A DNA stretch of 64,000 nt, taken from Saccharopolyspora erythraea NRRL 2338 (lineage in GTDB: Bacteria; Actinomycetota; Actinomycetes; Mycobacteriales; Pseudonocardiaceae). Position 1 is the first letter of the stretch; each line of letters opens with the position of its first letter. The stretch covers positions 4,453,584 through 4,517,583 of the forward strand of contig NC_009142.1 of the NCBI RefSeq assembly GCF_000062885.1. The letters run 5' to 3'. Below, piece by piece: positions 34,958 through 43,710 of this stretch. The notes beneath the pieces are model-generated. The model was not told the origin of the DNA, made no database searches, and saw nothing but the letters and a program-made list of their open reading frames with translations. The translations under genes and the position numbers were made by a program.

Positions 34958-35692
34958 TCAGCGCGAATAGACCTCGAAGGCGACACCGCGCACGCCGTGG
35001 TCGCGCTCCACCGAGTCCATGATCCCGGTGAGGAACGATCGCGCCTGCTCGGCGGGTTCGGCGCCGTCGAGCGCCGCCAGGTACGTGCGGTGCTCGGAGA
35101 GCGAGGCGATCCCGCGTTCCTGCGAACGCGTGCCGACCTCGGCGATGTGCGTCGGTTGGGGCGAACCGGCGACCGCGACCCAGCGCACCCCGCCCCAGGG
35201 TTCGAGACCGCCCTCGCGCAGTTGCTCGGGGAAGATCCACCGGTTGCCCGCGTCACCGGCCGCGTCGAGAGCGGCACGCCCCACCGCCCGGTGGTCCGGA
35301 GTGTTCCACGCCTTGCCGCCCCAGGTGTCGTGGTGGTTGAGCGTGATCAGCATTTCGGGCCGGTGCCGGCGGATCGCCGCGGTCAGGTCGCGCCGGAGCC
35401 CGACGCCGTCCTCGATCACTCCGTCGCGGTGGCCCAGGAACTCCACCACCGACACGCCGACGACGCCCGCGCTCGCCCGCTGCTCCGCCTCCCGGACCCG
35501 CGCGCTCTCCCCCTGCTCCAGGCCGTCGATGCCCGCTTCGCCGCGGGTGACGAGCAGGTAGGCGATGTCGCGGCCGGCGTCCGTCCACTCCGCGACCGCG
35601 CTCGCCGCGCCGTACTCCAGGTCGTCGGGGTGCGCCACGACCGCCAGCGCCCTCGACCAGTCCTCCGGCATCCGCTCCAGCTTCTCGACCAC
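34958..35692 (-). CDS. PIG-L family deacetylase (LmbE-like)
   Basis: A 244-residue zinc-dependent N-deacetylase of the GlcNAc-PI/mycothiol-type fold. Metal and catalytic residues are seen in LAVVAHPDDLEYG (His-Pro-Asp-Asp) and in HHDTWGGKAWNTPDHRAVG. The GTG at 35692 has AGGAGG seven bases upstream, so I start there. Members deacetylate sugar-containing small molecules in mycothiol, lincosamide or glycopeptide pathways; this one is isolated and its substrate is unknown. It converges on the SIP gene with 82 bp between and no clear hairpin. Confidence 0.88.
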   Translation of the reverse strand: MVEKLERMPEDWSRALAVVAHPDDLEYGAASAVAEWTDAGRDIAYLLVTRGEAGIDGLEQGESARVREAEQRASAGVVGVSVVEFLGHRDGVIEDGVGLRRDLTAAIRRHRPEMLITLNHHDTWGGKAWNTPDHRAVGRAALDAAGDAGNRWIFPEQLREGGLEPWGGVRWVAVAGSPQPTHIAEVGTRSQERGIASLSEHRTYLAALDGAEPAEQARSFLTGIMDSVERDHGVRGVAFEVYSR

Positions 35693-35960
35693 ACCGAACC
35701 TCCTCACCGACTGCGACCAGTTTCCCCCACACCGCAGGCGGATGCGAGGTCGTACCGGCTTGGTCAGCGGTCGCGATCCGCACTCGACCATCGGGCCGGC
35801 GGAGTTTCGCCGACGACGTCGACGAGTTCAGCGACGAGGCCGACTCGTGCGAACTTCGGTCCACATCGGACTGAGGCCCCGAGTCGGCGTCGTCGCTCCG
35901 GTTTCAGTCGTTCTTCCCCGTGGGCGGGAGAGCGCCCATGGTCTGCAGGTGCGCCATCGA

Positions 35961-36203
35961 TCCGCAGCGCTCGACGAGGTGGGCCAACTCGGCTGGGCCT
36001 ACACGGTCGGCGAGTACGACCCCGGGGTTGCCACGCTCGCCGTGCCGGTCTTCCTGCGCGACGAGCCGTACGGCAGCCTCAGCGTCGGGTGGTCGGCGGA
36101 GCGGTTCGACCGCGACCCGGCCGACTGGGTGGACCTCCTGCGCGACGTGAGCTCCCGAATCCGCCACCGGCTGACCTGTCCGGCGGCCCGGCGGGGGTCG
36201 TAG
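35961..36203 (+). pseudogene. IclR-family regulator, C-terminal remnant
   Basis: Only the last 80 or so residues survive: ALDEVGQLGWAYTVGEYDPG, then VATLAVPVFLRDEPYGSLSV and LLRDVSSRIRHRLT. This is the end of the effector domain of IclR-type repressors. No helix-turn-helix coding sequence is found in 35700-35960, which otherwise holds nothing recognisable. A dead fragment left by deletion. Confidence 0.6.
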
Positions 36204-36293
36204 CCGCTCGGGGGCCGCCTGCAAGCCCGGGAACGCACGCGCCTACCGGCTTCACAGGCCTCTGCACCGCTCTGCTTCGAACCGCGCTGGTCC

Positions 36294-36830
36294 TCAGCTG
36301 CGGCGCTTGGCCTCGGCGCTGACCGAGCCGGTGGCGAGCTTCTCCAGCAGGCCGATCAGGATCGTGCGCTCTGGCCGGGTCAGCGTGGACGCCCACGCCT
36401 GCTCGCGCTCGTTGTGCGCGGTGTACGCGCCGAGGATGGCCTCCCGGCCCGCGTCGGTGAGTTCGAACGAGACCACGCGGCGGTCGCGCTCCCCCTGCCG
36501 CCTGGAGATCGTCCCGTCCCGCTCCAGGGTCTTGACCAGCGCCGACACCGCCGCCCGGCTCATCCCCGAGAGCTCGGCGACCCGCTTGCCCTCCAGCGGC
36601 CCGGCCAGCCAGAGCACGAAGAGCACGCGGAACCCCGGCCAGCTCAGGCCGCGCGGCCGGTGCACCGACGACTCGAGGTCGTACACCAGCGCACTGGTCG
36701 CGCGGTGCAGGGTCAGCACGAGCCGCATCGCGACCGGGTCGACCTCCGGCAGTTCGCGGGAGGTCCGCTCGACCGCGTAGTCGACGAACGAGAGGTAGTC
36801 CAGGGAGTCGGCGGCGGGTTCTGCTGGCAT
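36294..36830 (-). CDS. MarR-family transcriptional regulator
   Basis: A 178-residue winged-helix repressor. SWPGFRVLFVLWLAGPLEGKR leads into the helix-turn-helix VAELSGMSRAAVSALVKTLERDG, and the wing is ISRRQGERDRRVVSFELTDAGR. ATG 36830. It is divergent from the MBL-fold/FAD-monooxygenase pair, with a perfect 12-bp palindrome in the gap. MarR proteins of this kind usually repress aromatic-degradation genes until a phenolic ligand binds. Confidence 0.92.
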   Translation of the reverse strand: MPAEPAADSLDYLSFVDYAVERTSRELPEVDPVAMRLVLTLHRATSALVYDLESSVHRPRGLSWPGFRVLFVLWLAGPLEGKRVAELSGMSRAAVSALVKTLERDGTISRRQGERDRRVVSFELTDAGREAILGAYTAHNEREQAWASTLTRPERTILIGLLEKLATGSVSAEAKRRS

Positions 36831-36956
36831 GAGCCCAGGCTAGAGGGCGGCTCTTGGGCCGCGCGGGCGCGTCGCCCGCCGCGGTGCACATGCTGCGAGC
36901 AGCCGTTCGGTGGCTTCCACTGGGTGTGCGCGCCGCGCTAGCTTCACCCCAGTTGA

Positions 36957-36968
36957 TCAAAGCTTTGA
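36957..36968. promoter_or_regulatory. Palindromic operator candidate for the MarR regulator
   Basis: TCAAAGCTTTGA is a perfect 12-bp palindrome, flanked on the left by an overlapping TTGATCAA palindrome, 15 bases before the MBL gene start and directly before its GAGGAGG ribosome site. A bound repressor would block that transcript. Confidence 0.55.
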
Positions 36969-36982
36969 CCGAGGAGGGGCCG

Positions 36983-37945
36983 ATGTCGGCGAAGCCGTTC
37001 GCGTCGTCGGGAGACCTGGCCGACAAGGAGCAGACGCTGGAGGTGCTGGCCGACGGCGTGTACGCGCTGACCGCCGAGGGCGATCCGAACGTCGGTGCCG
37101 TCGAGGGCGAGGACTTCCTGGTCTGTTTCGAGGCCCTGGCCACGCCCACCGCCGCCCGGGAGTGGCTGGCCAGGCTGCGCGAGCACACCGACAAGCCGGT
37201 CAAGTACCTGGTGCTGTCGCACTACCACGCGGTGCGGGTGCTGGGCGCGAGCGCGTTCGACGCCGAGGTCGTCATCGCCCACGACAACACCCGAGCCCTG
37301 ATCGCCGAACGCGGCAAGCAGGACTGGGAATCGGAGTTCGCCAGGATGCCGAGGCTGGCCAAGGACGCGGCGTCGGTGCCAGGGCTGACCTGGCCGACGC
37401 TGACCTTCTCCGACCGGCTCACCATCGACCTGGGCGGCGACCGGGGCGACCTCGAGTTGCGCTACTGCGGCCGGGGGCACACCGAGGGCGACATCGTCGC
37501 CTGGCTGCCGCAGCAGCGCATCCTGTTCGCAGGCGACCTGGTCGAGGCCGAGGCCGCCCTCTACACCGGCGACGCCTTCCACCGCGAGTGGGCGACCTCC
37601 ACTCTGGACGCCGTCCGCGCGCTGAGCGCCGAGGCGCTGGTCGGCGGACGGGGCGCGGTCAGCCGGGGAACCGACGCGGTGCACGCGGCGATCGACCAGA
37701 CCCGCCACTTCCTGGAAGTGATGATCCAGGAGGTCGGCGCGGTCCAGCAGCGGGGCGGCACGCTCAAGGAGGCGTTCGAGGCCACCCACGCCGCGCTGGT
37801 CGGCACCTACGGGCGCTGGCCGATCTTCGAACACTGCCTCCCCTTCGACGTGGCACGCCTGTGGGACGAACTGTCCGGTGTGGAGCGCCCGGTGATCTGG
37901 ACCGCCGAGCGCGACCGCGGAGTCTGGGACCTGCTGCAGGGCTGA
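36983..37945 (+). CDS. MBL-fold metallo-hydrolase-like protein with altered metal motif
   Basis: A 320-residue metallo-beta-lactamase-fold protein. The usual HxHxDH motif reads His80-Tyr-His82-Ala-Val-Arg (LSHYHAVRVLG), so the Asp and last His are missing, while later ligand positions remain in GRGHTEGDIVAW and LFAGDLVEAEAALY. This altered motif occurs in a known group next to flavin monooxygenases. ATG 36983 follows GAGGAGG. It ends 12 bp before the FAD monooxygenase gene, so the pair is one operon under the MarR palindrome. The reaction is unknown. Confidence 0.85.
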   Translation: MSAKPFASSGDLADKEQTLEVLADGVYALTAEGDPNVGAVEGEDFLVCFEALATPTAAREWLARLREHTDKPVKYLVLSHYHAVRVLGASAFDAEVVIAHDNTRALIAERGKQDWESEFARMPRLAKDAASVPGLTWPTLTFSDRLTIDLGGDRGDLELRYCGRGHTEGDIVAWLPQQRILFAGDLVEAEAALYTGDAFHREWATSTLDAVRALSAEALVGGRGAVSRGTDAVHAAIDQTRHFLEVMIQEVGAVQQRGGTLKEAFEATHAALVGTYGRWPIFEHCLPFDVARLWDELSGVERPVIWTAERDRGVWDLLQG

Positions 37946-37957
37946 GCGGGGACACCG

Positions 37958-39604
37958 ATGAGCGCACGGCACGGACGCGTCGCGGTGATCGGCAACGGAC
38001 CGGTCGGCCAGACGGCGGCGCTGCTGCTGGCCAGGTGGGGCGTGCCGGTCGTGGTGCTGGACCGGCGGCCGGAGCGCGACCGCGCGGGTTCGCGCTCGAT
38101 CTGCCAGCAGGGCGACGTGCTCGACGTGTGGGAGAGCGTGGGCGCGGGGCGGCGCATCGCCGCCGAGGGCCTGACCTGGACGACCGCGCGCACCTTCTAC
38201 CGGGACGCGGAGCTGTTCAGCCACACCCTCGGCGACCGCGGCCACGCCCGCTTCCCGCCGTTCGTCAACCTCTCGCAGGTCCGCACCGAGCAGATCCTCG
38301 ACGAGCGGATCGCAGCCGAACCGCTCATCGAAGTCCGGTGGGACCACGAGGTCACCGAGTTGGAGCAGGACACCTCCGGCGTACTGCTGCGCTGCGGTGC
38401 CCGGACGTTCGCGGCCGACTACGCGGTCGCGTGCGCGGGAGGACACGGCGACGAGGTGCGCCGGATGCTGGGCGTGACCTTCGCCGGGCACTCCTTCGAC
38501 GACCGGTTCCTGATCTGCGACATCCGGGCCGACCTGCCCGGGTGGGCCCACGAGCGGCGCTTCCACTTCGACCCCTCCTGCAACCCGGGACGCCAGGTGC
38601 TGATCCACCCGTGCCCCGGCTCCACCTACCGCATCGACTGGCAGGTGCCGCGCGACTACGACCTGGCGGCCGAGTCCGGGTCGGGAGCGCTGGACGCCAG
38701 GATCCGCGCGGTCATCGGCGACCGCGACTACGAGATCGTCTGGAAGACGGTCTACCGGTTCCACTCGCGGCTGGCCGACCGGATGCGGGCGGGCCGGGTG
38801 CTGCTCGCCGGCGACTGCGCGCACCTGGTGGCGCCGTTCGGTGCGCGCGGGCTGAACTCCGGGGTCGCCGACGCCGAGAACGCGGCGTGGAAGATCGCGT
38901 TCGCGTTGCGGGGCTGGGCGGGCGAGGGCCTGCTGGAGAGCTACCACGCCGAGCGGCACCTCGCCGCCCGCGAGAACCTGGCCGTCACCACGACCACGAT
39001 GGAGTTCCTCGTTCCGCACGGCGAAGCGCAGCGGGAGCGGCGGCGACGGGTGCTCGACAGCGCGGTGTCGGACCCGGCGGCGCGCGCCGAGGTCGACTCC
39101 GGCAGGCTCAGCGAACCGTTCTGGTACGCGGCGTCGCCGCTGACCACTCCCGCCCCGAGCCGGGCGTTCGCCGGACGACCGCCGCGCGGGCAGCGACCAC
39201 GTCCGGGGCCAGGGGTCCTCGTGCCGGACGTTGCGATACCCGGCCCTGACCGCACCCACGTCCGCGAGCTGGCCCGGGACGGGTTCCTGTTCCTGGCCAC
39301 CGCGGAGGTGGACACGGCACAGGTGCGCGACGCGGTCGCCGACATCGACGTACCGCTGCGCGTGACGTCCCTGGCCGAGATCGACGGTGCGGGCGCACTC
39401 GCCTCGGCGCTGGAGGCACGTCCGGGCGAGGTGTGGCTCGTGCGGCCGGACGCCCACATCGCAGCCGTTGTGCACGAACCGAGCAGGCACGCCCTCCGGA
39501 CGGCGCTCAGACGCGCACTCGGCCACCCGATCGGCGCGCCGCACCAACGCGGAATCACCCGGGGCCTCGCAGCGGAGTCCGAAAAGGAGGGTGGGCGCAG
39601 CTAG
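37958..39604 (+). CDS. FAD-dependent aromatic-ring hydroxylase (MhpA/PheA type)
   Basis: A 548-residue class A flavoprotein monooxygenase. VAVIGNGPVGQTAALLLARW is the N-terminal dinucleotide fold with the Gly pattern. GRVLLAGDCAHLVAPFGARG, then LNSGVADAENAAWK, is the GD motif region that contacts FAD ribitol. The C-terminal thioredoxin-like domain (from about residue 410) matches phenol and 3-(3-hydroxyphenyl)propionate hydroxylases. ATG 37958. Co-transcribed with the MBL-fold gene and likely derepressed by an aromatic signal. Likely to hydroxylate a phenolic ring; the exact substrate cannot be read. Confidence 0.9.
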   Translation: MSARHGRVAVIGNGPVGQTAALLLARWGVPVVVLDRRPERDRAGSRSICQQGDVLDVWESVGAGRRIAAEGLTWTTARTFYRDAELFSHTLGDRGHARFPPFVNLSQVRTEQILDERIAAEPLIEVRWDHEVTELEQDTSGVLLRCGARTFAADYAVACAGGHGDEVRRMLGVTFAGHSFDDRFLICDIRADLPGWAHERRFHFDPSCNPGRQVLIHPCPGSTYRIDWQVPRDYDLAAESGSGALDARIRAVIGDRDYEIVWKTVYRFHSRLADRMRAGRVLLAGDCAHLVAPFGARGLNSGVADAENAAWKIAFALRGWAGEGLLESYHAERHLAARENLAVTTTTMEFLVPHGEAQRERRRRVLDSAVSDPAARAEVDSGRLSEPFWYAASPLTTPAPSRAFAGRPPRGQRPRPGPGVLVPDVAIPGPDRTHVRELARDGFLFLATAEVDTAQVRDAVADIDVPLRVTSLAEIDGAGALASALEARPGEVWLVRPDAHIAAVVHEPSRHALRTALRRALGHPIGAPHQRGITRGLAAESEKEGGRS

Positions 39605-39639
39605 CTGTACTGACTGAGCACGTTGATCGAAAGCCACGG

Positions 39640-39659
39640 ACGGCTCTCAGTAGAGCCGT
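39640..39659 (+). terminator. Terminator hairpin after the FAD monooxygenase gene
   Basis: ACGGCTCT and AGAGCCGT form a perfect 8-bp stem with a 4-base CAGT loop, 36 bases after the stop codon, between two convergent genes. A weaker second hairpin (GCCCCC/GGGGTGC-like) follows at about 39662-39686. Confidence 0.65.
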
Positions 39660-39727
39660 TGGAGCGCCCCCAAAGCGACAGGGGTGCCGCAGACGTGGGA
39701 CCCACCTGGATGCACCGAGAGCAACGA

Positions 39728-40303
39728 CTACTTTGCCGATCCGGGGTTTTCGAGCTTGTGGGCATTGAAGCGCGCCTTCTTCTGGCGATTCCCGCACGTG
39801 TTCATGTCACACCATTTGCGGGTGCGACTCTGGCTGGTGTCGAAGAAGGCCGCTTGGCAGGTTGGCGATGCGCACAAGGCCAGTTTTCCGTCTCGTTCGC
39901 CTGTGATGATGCTGATCGCGTCGGCGGCGATAACGCCTAGGGCATCCTCCACGGAGGAAGCCGAGCCGAGTCGCCACTGCCGATTGCCCTCGGGCGTCAA
40001 GATAGCCGCGGCCCGACCTCGAGTGCTGCAGTCATTGATGACCTGGACAGCGGACACGGGGAGAGGGTCTCGGCGCGCGGCCGCCGTCGCGGCGGCGTGA
40101 ATTGATTCCCGCAGCTCCCAAGCGCGTTCGAGCTGGGCGGTGGTGCAGGACTCCACGGCGAGGCCACTCACCGCCAGCCAGTCGACGAGTCGGTTCGGCG
40201 TGGGAATGCGTTCCACAGCGTCGCCACGACGCTCCGTCAGGGTCGCCGTGAAGCTGGTCGCCAGCACCTTACCGAGACGGAAGCCAGGGAACTGAGCACG
40301 CAT
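39728..40303 (-). CDS. CGNR zinc-finger protein with ABATE domain (putative stress regulator)
   Basis: A 191-residue protein. The N-terminal part (RLVDWLAVSGLAVESC to HAAATAAARRDPLPVSAV) is the ABATE helical domain. The C-terminal part carries the CGNR finger: CASPTCQAAFFDTSQSRTRK then WCDMNTCGNRQKKARF, with the four Cys residues. These are thought to be DNA-binding regulators. There is no Shine-Dalgarno. On the minus strand TAAGAT stands 6 bases before the ATG at 40303, so the message is probably leaderless. A twin palindrome overlaps this promoter. Confidence 0.9.
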   Translation of the reverse strand: MRAQFPGFRLGKVLATSFTATLTERRGDAVERIPTPNRLVDWLAVSGLAVESCTTAQLERAWELRESIHAAATAAARRDPLPVSAVQVINDCSTRGRAAAILTPEGNRQWRLGSASSVEDALGVIAADAISIITGERDGKLALCASPTCQAAFFDTSQSRTRKWCDMNTCGNRQKKARFNAHKLENPGSAK

Positions 40304-40305
40304 GG

Positions 40306-40322
40306 AACCATCTTAGCTGGTT
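40306..40322. promoter_or_regulatory. Operator copy 1 (17-bp palindrome) over the CGNR gene promoter
   Basis: AACCATCTTAGCTGGTT, with AACCA/TGGTT arms. Read on the minus strand it contains the -10 box TAAGAT, so a bound protein would block the CGNR promoter. A near-identical second copy starts 42 bases further on (40348-40364), four helical turns away. Confidence 0.65.
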
Positions 40323-40347
40323 GCACGCCAGCGTCGAGATCTGCTAG

Positions 40348-40364
40348 AACCGTCTTAGCTGGTT
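40348..40364. promoter_or_regulatory. Operator copy 2 (17-bp palindrome) in the CGNR/epoxide hydrolase gap
   Basis: AACCGTCTTAGCTGGTT, 16 of 17 bases identical to copy 1. It lies 44 bp upstream of the small ORF that leads the epoxide hydrolase transcript. A degenerate third half-site (AACCGGCTT on the minus strand) overlaps 40378-40386. Confidence 0.65.
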
Positions 40365-40407
40365 CCGACAGCTCCCAAGCCGGTTCCATCGATGACCAGG
40401 AGGTCTC

Positions 40408-40500
40408 ATGTCGACACACCGGTGCGTCACCGACGCTGCGGCCGCCATCGATCGTGGCGTTGTCACCACGTCAGCTCACCCCGGCGGGGGCATCTCATGA
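40408..40500 (+). CDS. 30-residue ORF translationally coupled to the epoxide hydrolase gene
   Basis: ATG at 40408 has an ideal AGGAGG six bases upstream, the best ribosome site in this region. The ORF runs MSTHRCVTDAAAAIDRG through VVTTSAHPGGGIS, and its TGA overlaps the epoxide hydrolase ATG as ATGA. It therefore either feeds ribosomes into the larger gene or regulates it. No family is recognised and the peptide has no signal or membrane segment; it may also be a relic of a deleted gene whose ribosome site was kept. Confidence is for translation, not function. Confidence 0.55.
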   Translation: MSTHRCVTDAAAAIDRGVVTTSAHPGGGIS

Positions 40501-41678
40501 ACCGTCAATCCAGCGACGTGCAAGCATTCGAAGCCCACGCAACCGACTCCGACCTCGACGACCTGCGCGCGCGACTGGCCGCAGCCCGGCTGCCGGAAGC
40601 TGAGACGGTCTATCGCGCCGCGCCCGACCCGCGCCGATGGGATCAGGGCGTTCCTCTCGCCGACCTCGTCGATGTCGTGGACTACTGGCGCACCGGGTAC
40701 GACTGGCGGTCGTTCGAAACGCGCCTCAACCAGATCGGCCAGTTCCGCACGACCATCGACGATCTGGGAATCCACTTCCTGCACCGTCGATCCACCCGCG
40801 CAGACGCCACCCCTCTGATCTTGACGCACGGCTGGCCAGGCAGCATTGCCGAGTTCACCGATGCAATAGACGAACTGGCAGATCCGGAAAGCGCAGACGC
40901 ACCGGCGTTCCACGTCGTCGTCCCGTCGCTGCCAGGTTTTGGTTACAGTGACAAGCCGGCCACCACCGGGTGGGGAACCGAAAAGATCGCGGCCGCCTGG
41001 GTGGAACTGATGGGAAGGCTCGGCTACAGCGAGTTCGCAGCCCACGGCGGCGACTGGGGTGGCAATATCACCACGGTTCTCGGCGGCAGGTTCCCGGAGC
41101 ACGTGCTCGGCATCCACACGACGTTCGCGGAGGGACCGCCCGGGTTGACAACGGACGGGCTGACGGACGTCGAGCGCAAGTGGACCGAGGAAACCCGCCA
41201 TTTCTGGCGCCACCGCGCGGCGTACGCGAAGCAGCAGGCGACCCGGCCGCAGACCATCGGCTACTCGCTCGTCGACTCACCGGTCGGGCTTCTCGCCTGG
41301 ATTCTCGACAAGTTCGCCGAGTGGACGGATACCGAAGACAGCCCGTTCGAGACGATCTCCAGAGACAGGGTTCTCGACAACATCACCCTGTATTGGCTGA
41401 CACGGACCGGCGCATCGTCAGCCCGCATTTACTACGAAAGCCACAACTCGCTCGACCCCGAACTTCGGGTCGACGTCCCGTCAGCAATCAGCATGTATCC
41501 CCGCGACATCGAGAAGTATCCGCGTGCCTGGGCACAGGAGCGGTACCGGCAGATCGTCCGGTGGAGGTCGCCCGAGACCGGGGGGCACTTCCCGTCGCTG
41601 GAGGTTCCCGAGTACTTCGTCAAGGATCTACAAGAAGGCCTCGCGGCAGTGCTGGCCGCCAGCGGTCGTTGGTCATGA
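40497..41678 (+). CDS. Epoxide hydrolase (alpha/beta hydrolase with epoxide hydrolase N-terminal domain)
   Basis: A 393-residue enzyme of the microsomal-type epoxide hydrolase group. The N-terminal domain (DLRARLAAARLPE, WRTGYDWRSFETRLNQIGQF) precedes the catalytic fold. HGWPGSIAEF is the oxyanion-hole motif, HGGDWGGNI carries the nucleophilic Asp, and GGHFPSLEVPE the catalytic His. A Tyr pair in the cap/lid (SSARIYYESHN) would activate the epoxide. I start at ATG 40497 (GGCGGGGG upstream, overlap with the small ORF); the open frame reaches back to 40392 but without family similarity. Likely detoxifies epoxides; regulated with the CGNR gene. Confidence 0.92.
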   Translation: MNRQSSDVQAFEAHATDSDLDDLRARLAAARLPEAETVYRAAPDPRRWDQGVPLADLVDVVDYWRTGYDWRSFETRLNQIGQFRTTIDDLGIHFLHRRSTRADATPLILTHGWPGSIAEFTDAIDELADPESADAPAFHVVVPSLPGFGYSDKPATTGWGTEKIAAAWVELMGRLGYSEFAAHGGDWGGNITTVLGGRFPEHVLGIHTTFAEGPPGLTTDGLTDVERKWTEETRHFWRHRAAYAKQQATRPQTIGYSLVDSPVGLLAWILDKFAEWTDTEDSPFETISRDRVLDNITLYWLTRTGASSARIYYESHNSLDPELRVDVPSAISMYPRDIEKYPRAWAQERYRQIVRWRSPETGGHFPSLEVPEYFVKDLQEGLAAVLAASGRWS

Positions 41679-41762
41679 CGTTGTCGACGCCGACGTGGAG
41701 GCGTGAGACCGGGGGCTGATCGCCGCAGGCGGTGTGGGGCCGATGGTGGTTGGAGTGATGGC

Positions 41763-41897
41763 TGGACCCAGACGATGTACCCGGAGGTGCCGCCACGAGT
41801 CGAGTACGCGCTCACCGAGTTGGGTCGCACTCTCGAACAAGTCGTGCACACCGTGGACACCTGGGGCGCGGAGTTCGCGAGACAGCACCGCGAATGA
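41763..41897 (+). pseudogene. HxlR-family regulator, C-terminal remnant
   Basis: The final 44 residues (MYPEVPPRVEYALTELGRTL, EQVVHTVDTWGAEFARQ) are the characteristic end of HxlR-type winged-helix proteins, where V-P-P-R-V-E-Y forms the wing. The upstream 41679-41760 does not encode the recognition helix, so only a fragment remains. The following 41898-42015 shows nothing recognisable. Confidence 0.65.
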
Positions 41898-42015
41898 AGG
41901 ACGCCGGGGCCGTGCTTCGCCGCTGAAGGTGGCGTCGGGCGCTGGCTACCGTGGGGCTCACCCTCGCGCTCAGCGCCCCCTCTCGCTCGCCTCCCCACAG
42001 AAATGGAGACACGCT

Positions 42016-43071
42016 CTAGGAGGCGCGCCGGTGCGGTTCCACGACGGTCACACCCGGGCCCGCTCCTGCGCCCATAGCGGCGAGCGCCTCCGGTGCCTGC
42101 TCCAGGCCGATCGCGTTGGTCACCAGCCGGTCCGGGCGCAGTGAACCGGCGGCGACCATCTCCATCATCGCCGGGTACTCGTGCGCGGCCATGCCGTGGC
42201 TGCCCAGCACCTCCAGTTCGAGCGCGATGACCCGCGACATCGGCAGGCTCGGGTCGCCCGCCGCCTGCGGCAGCAGGCCGACCTGCACGTGCCTGCCGCG
42301 GCTGCGCAGGCTCGCGATCGAGTTGGCGCAGGTCCGCGGGCTGCCGAGCGCGTCGATCGACACGTGCGCACCACCGCCGGTGATCCCGGCCACCGCCTCG
42401 GCCACCGACACCGGCAGCGCCGAGGGGTCCAGGCACTCCTTCGCGCCGAAGCGGCGCGCCAGAGCGAGCGCGTCCGGTGAGATGTCGACCGCGACCACGG
42501 CGGCACCGCAGGCGGCGGCGATCATCACCGCGGACAGCCCCACCCCACCGCAGCCGTGCACCGCGACCCACTGCCCCGCCGCCACCCGGCCCTGGGCGAC
42601 CACCGCGCGGAAGGCCGTCGCGAACCGGCAGCCGAGCCCGGCCGCGGTCGCGAACGACATCGCCTCCGGCACTGCCACGAGGTTGACGTCGGCGTTCTCC
42701 AGCGACACGAACTCGGCGAAGGAACCCCAGTGCGTGAAGCCCGGCTGCGTCTGGTGCGCGCACACCTGCTGGTCGCCCCGCGCGCACTCGGCGCACCGGC
42801 CGCACGCGCAGACGAAAGGCACCGTGACCCGGTCGCCGGGCCGCCAGTTGGCGACCTCGGCGCCCACCGACTCGACGACGCCGGACAGCTCGTGCCCGGG
42901 CACGTGCGGCAGCGCGATGTCCGGGTCGTGGCCCATCCAGCCGTGCCAGTCGCTGCGGCACAGCCCGGTCGCCTCGACGCGCACCACCGCGCCGAGCCGC
43001 GACGGCTCCGGATCGGGCACCTCGCGGACGACCGGGGTCCTGCCGAACTCGTCGATCACCACGGCACGCAT
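42016..43071 (-). CDS. Zinc-dependent medium-chain alcohol dehydrogenase
   Basis: A 351-residue MDR-family NAD(P)-dependent dehydrogenase. Catalytic zinc ligands are Cys in [12 protein letters not shown], His-Glu in [12 protein letters not shown] and Cys in [10 protein letters not shown]. The structural zinc loop is [17 protein letters not shown] with four Cys. The Rossmann motif is [18 protein letters not shown] 43071 has GAGGAAG upstream. Neighbours are oxidative detoxification genes, but it is transcribed alone. Substrate likely a primary or aromatic alcohol (inference). Confidence 0.93.
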   Translation of the reverse strand: MRAVVIDEFGRTPVVREVPDPEPSRLGAVVRVEATGLCRSDWHGWMGHDPDIALPHVPGHELSGVVESVGAEVANWRPGDRVTVPFVCACGRCAECARGDQQVCAHQTQPGFTHWGSFAEFVSLENADVNLVAVPEAMSFATAAGLGCRFATAFRAVVAQGRVAAGQWVAVHGCGGVGLSAVMIAAACGAAVVAVDISPDALALARRFGAKECLDPSALPVSVAEAVAGITGGGAHVSIDALGSPRTCANSIASLRSRGRHVQVGLLPQAAGDPSLPMSRVIALELEVLGSHGMAAHEYPAMMEMVAAGSLRPDRLVTNAIGLEQAPEALAAMGAGAGPGVTVVEPHRRAS

Positions 43072-43186
43072 CGATCGCACTTCCTCACCCCGGCACCGCT
43101 CGGCCGGCGCACTGCTGCACGGGCGCACCAACCTATCGGACCGGCTTCGGCGCGATTCCGGTTGCTCCCGCGGTTAGCGTTGTCCC

Positions 43187-43689
43187 ATGGCGATTCCCGA
43201 GGTCTCGACGTCGCGGTTGCGGTTGCGGCGCGTGCTCGCCAGCGACCTGGAGGCGTTCACCGCGCTGGAGGCGTCGCTGCGCGCCCGCGAGGAACCGCCG
43301 CGCGAGCCGCCGGAGGCCAGGACTGCGCGCGCTTCCTCAACGCCTTCGTCGAGGTCTGGGACCGCGGCGAGCACGGCTACTGGACGATCCTGCTCGGGCG
43401 GCGCGTCGCCGGATTCGGCGGCGTGCAGCCGAAGCAGTGGCGCGACCGGCGCTGCTGGAACCTCTACTACCGCGTGTCGCCCGAGTTCTGGGGCATGGGC
43501 ATCGCGACCGAAACGGCGCGCGCGGCGATCCGGGCCGGCGCCTCCGCGCAGCCAGGATGGCCGGTGCTGGTGGAGACCGGCCCGTCGAACGCGGCCGCGA
43601 TCCGGGTCGCCGAACGCGCGGGTCTGACCAGGCAGCCCGCGCGTCCGGACGACAAGTACGCGGTCCTCTTGCTGGAGCCGGACGCATGA
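43187..43689 (+). pseudogene. GNAT acetyltransferase (RimJ/RimL-like) with one frameshift
   Basis: The first frame gives MAIPEVSTSRLRLRRVLASD and continues to about 43320. The next frame then carries the rest: DCARFLNAFVEVWDRGEHGY, RRVAGFGGVQPKQW, WNLYYRVSPEFWGMGIATET (the acetyl-CoA P-loop region) and NAAAIRVAERAGLTRQP. One missing or extra base near 43318 explains the break. Otherwise the gene looks intact, so a sequencing error or recent mutation is possible. Confidence 0.7.
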
Positions 43690-43710
43690 GGCCGGCTCGG
43701 CGACCGGGGG

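Noticed and set aside
36294-43071. Genomic island or degradative plasmid fragment
   Set aside because: No integrase, tRNA, flanking repeats or GC shift was seen. The genes look like resident accessory genes.
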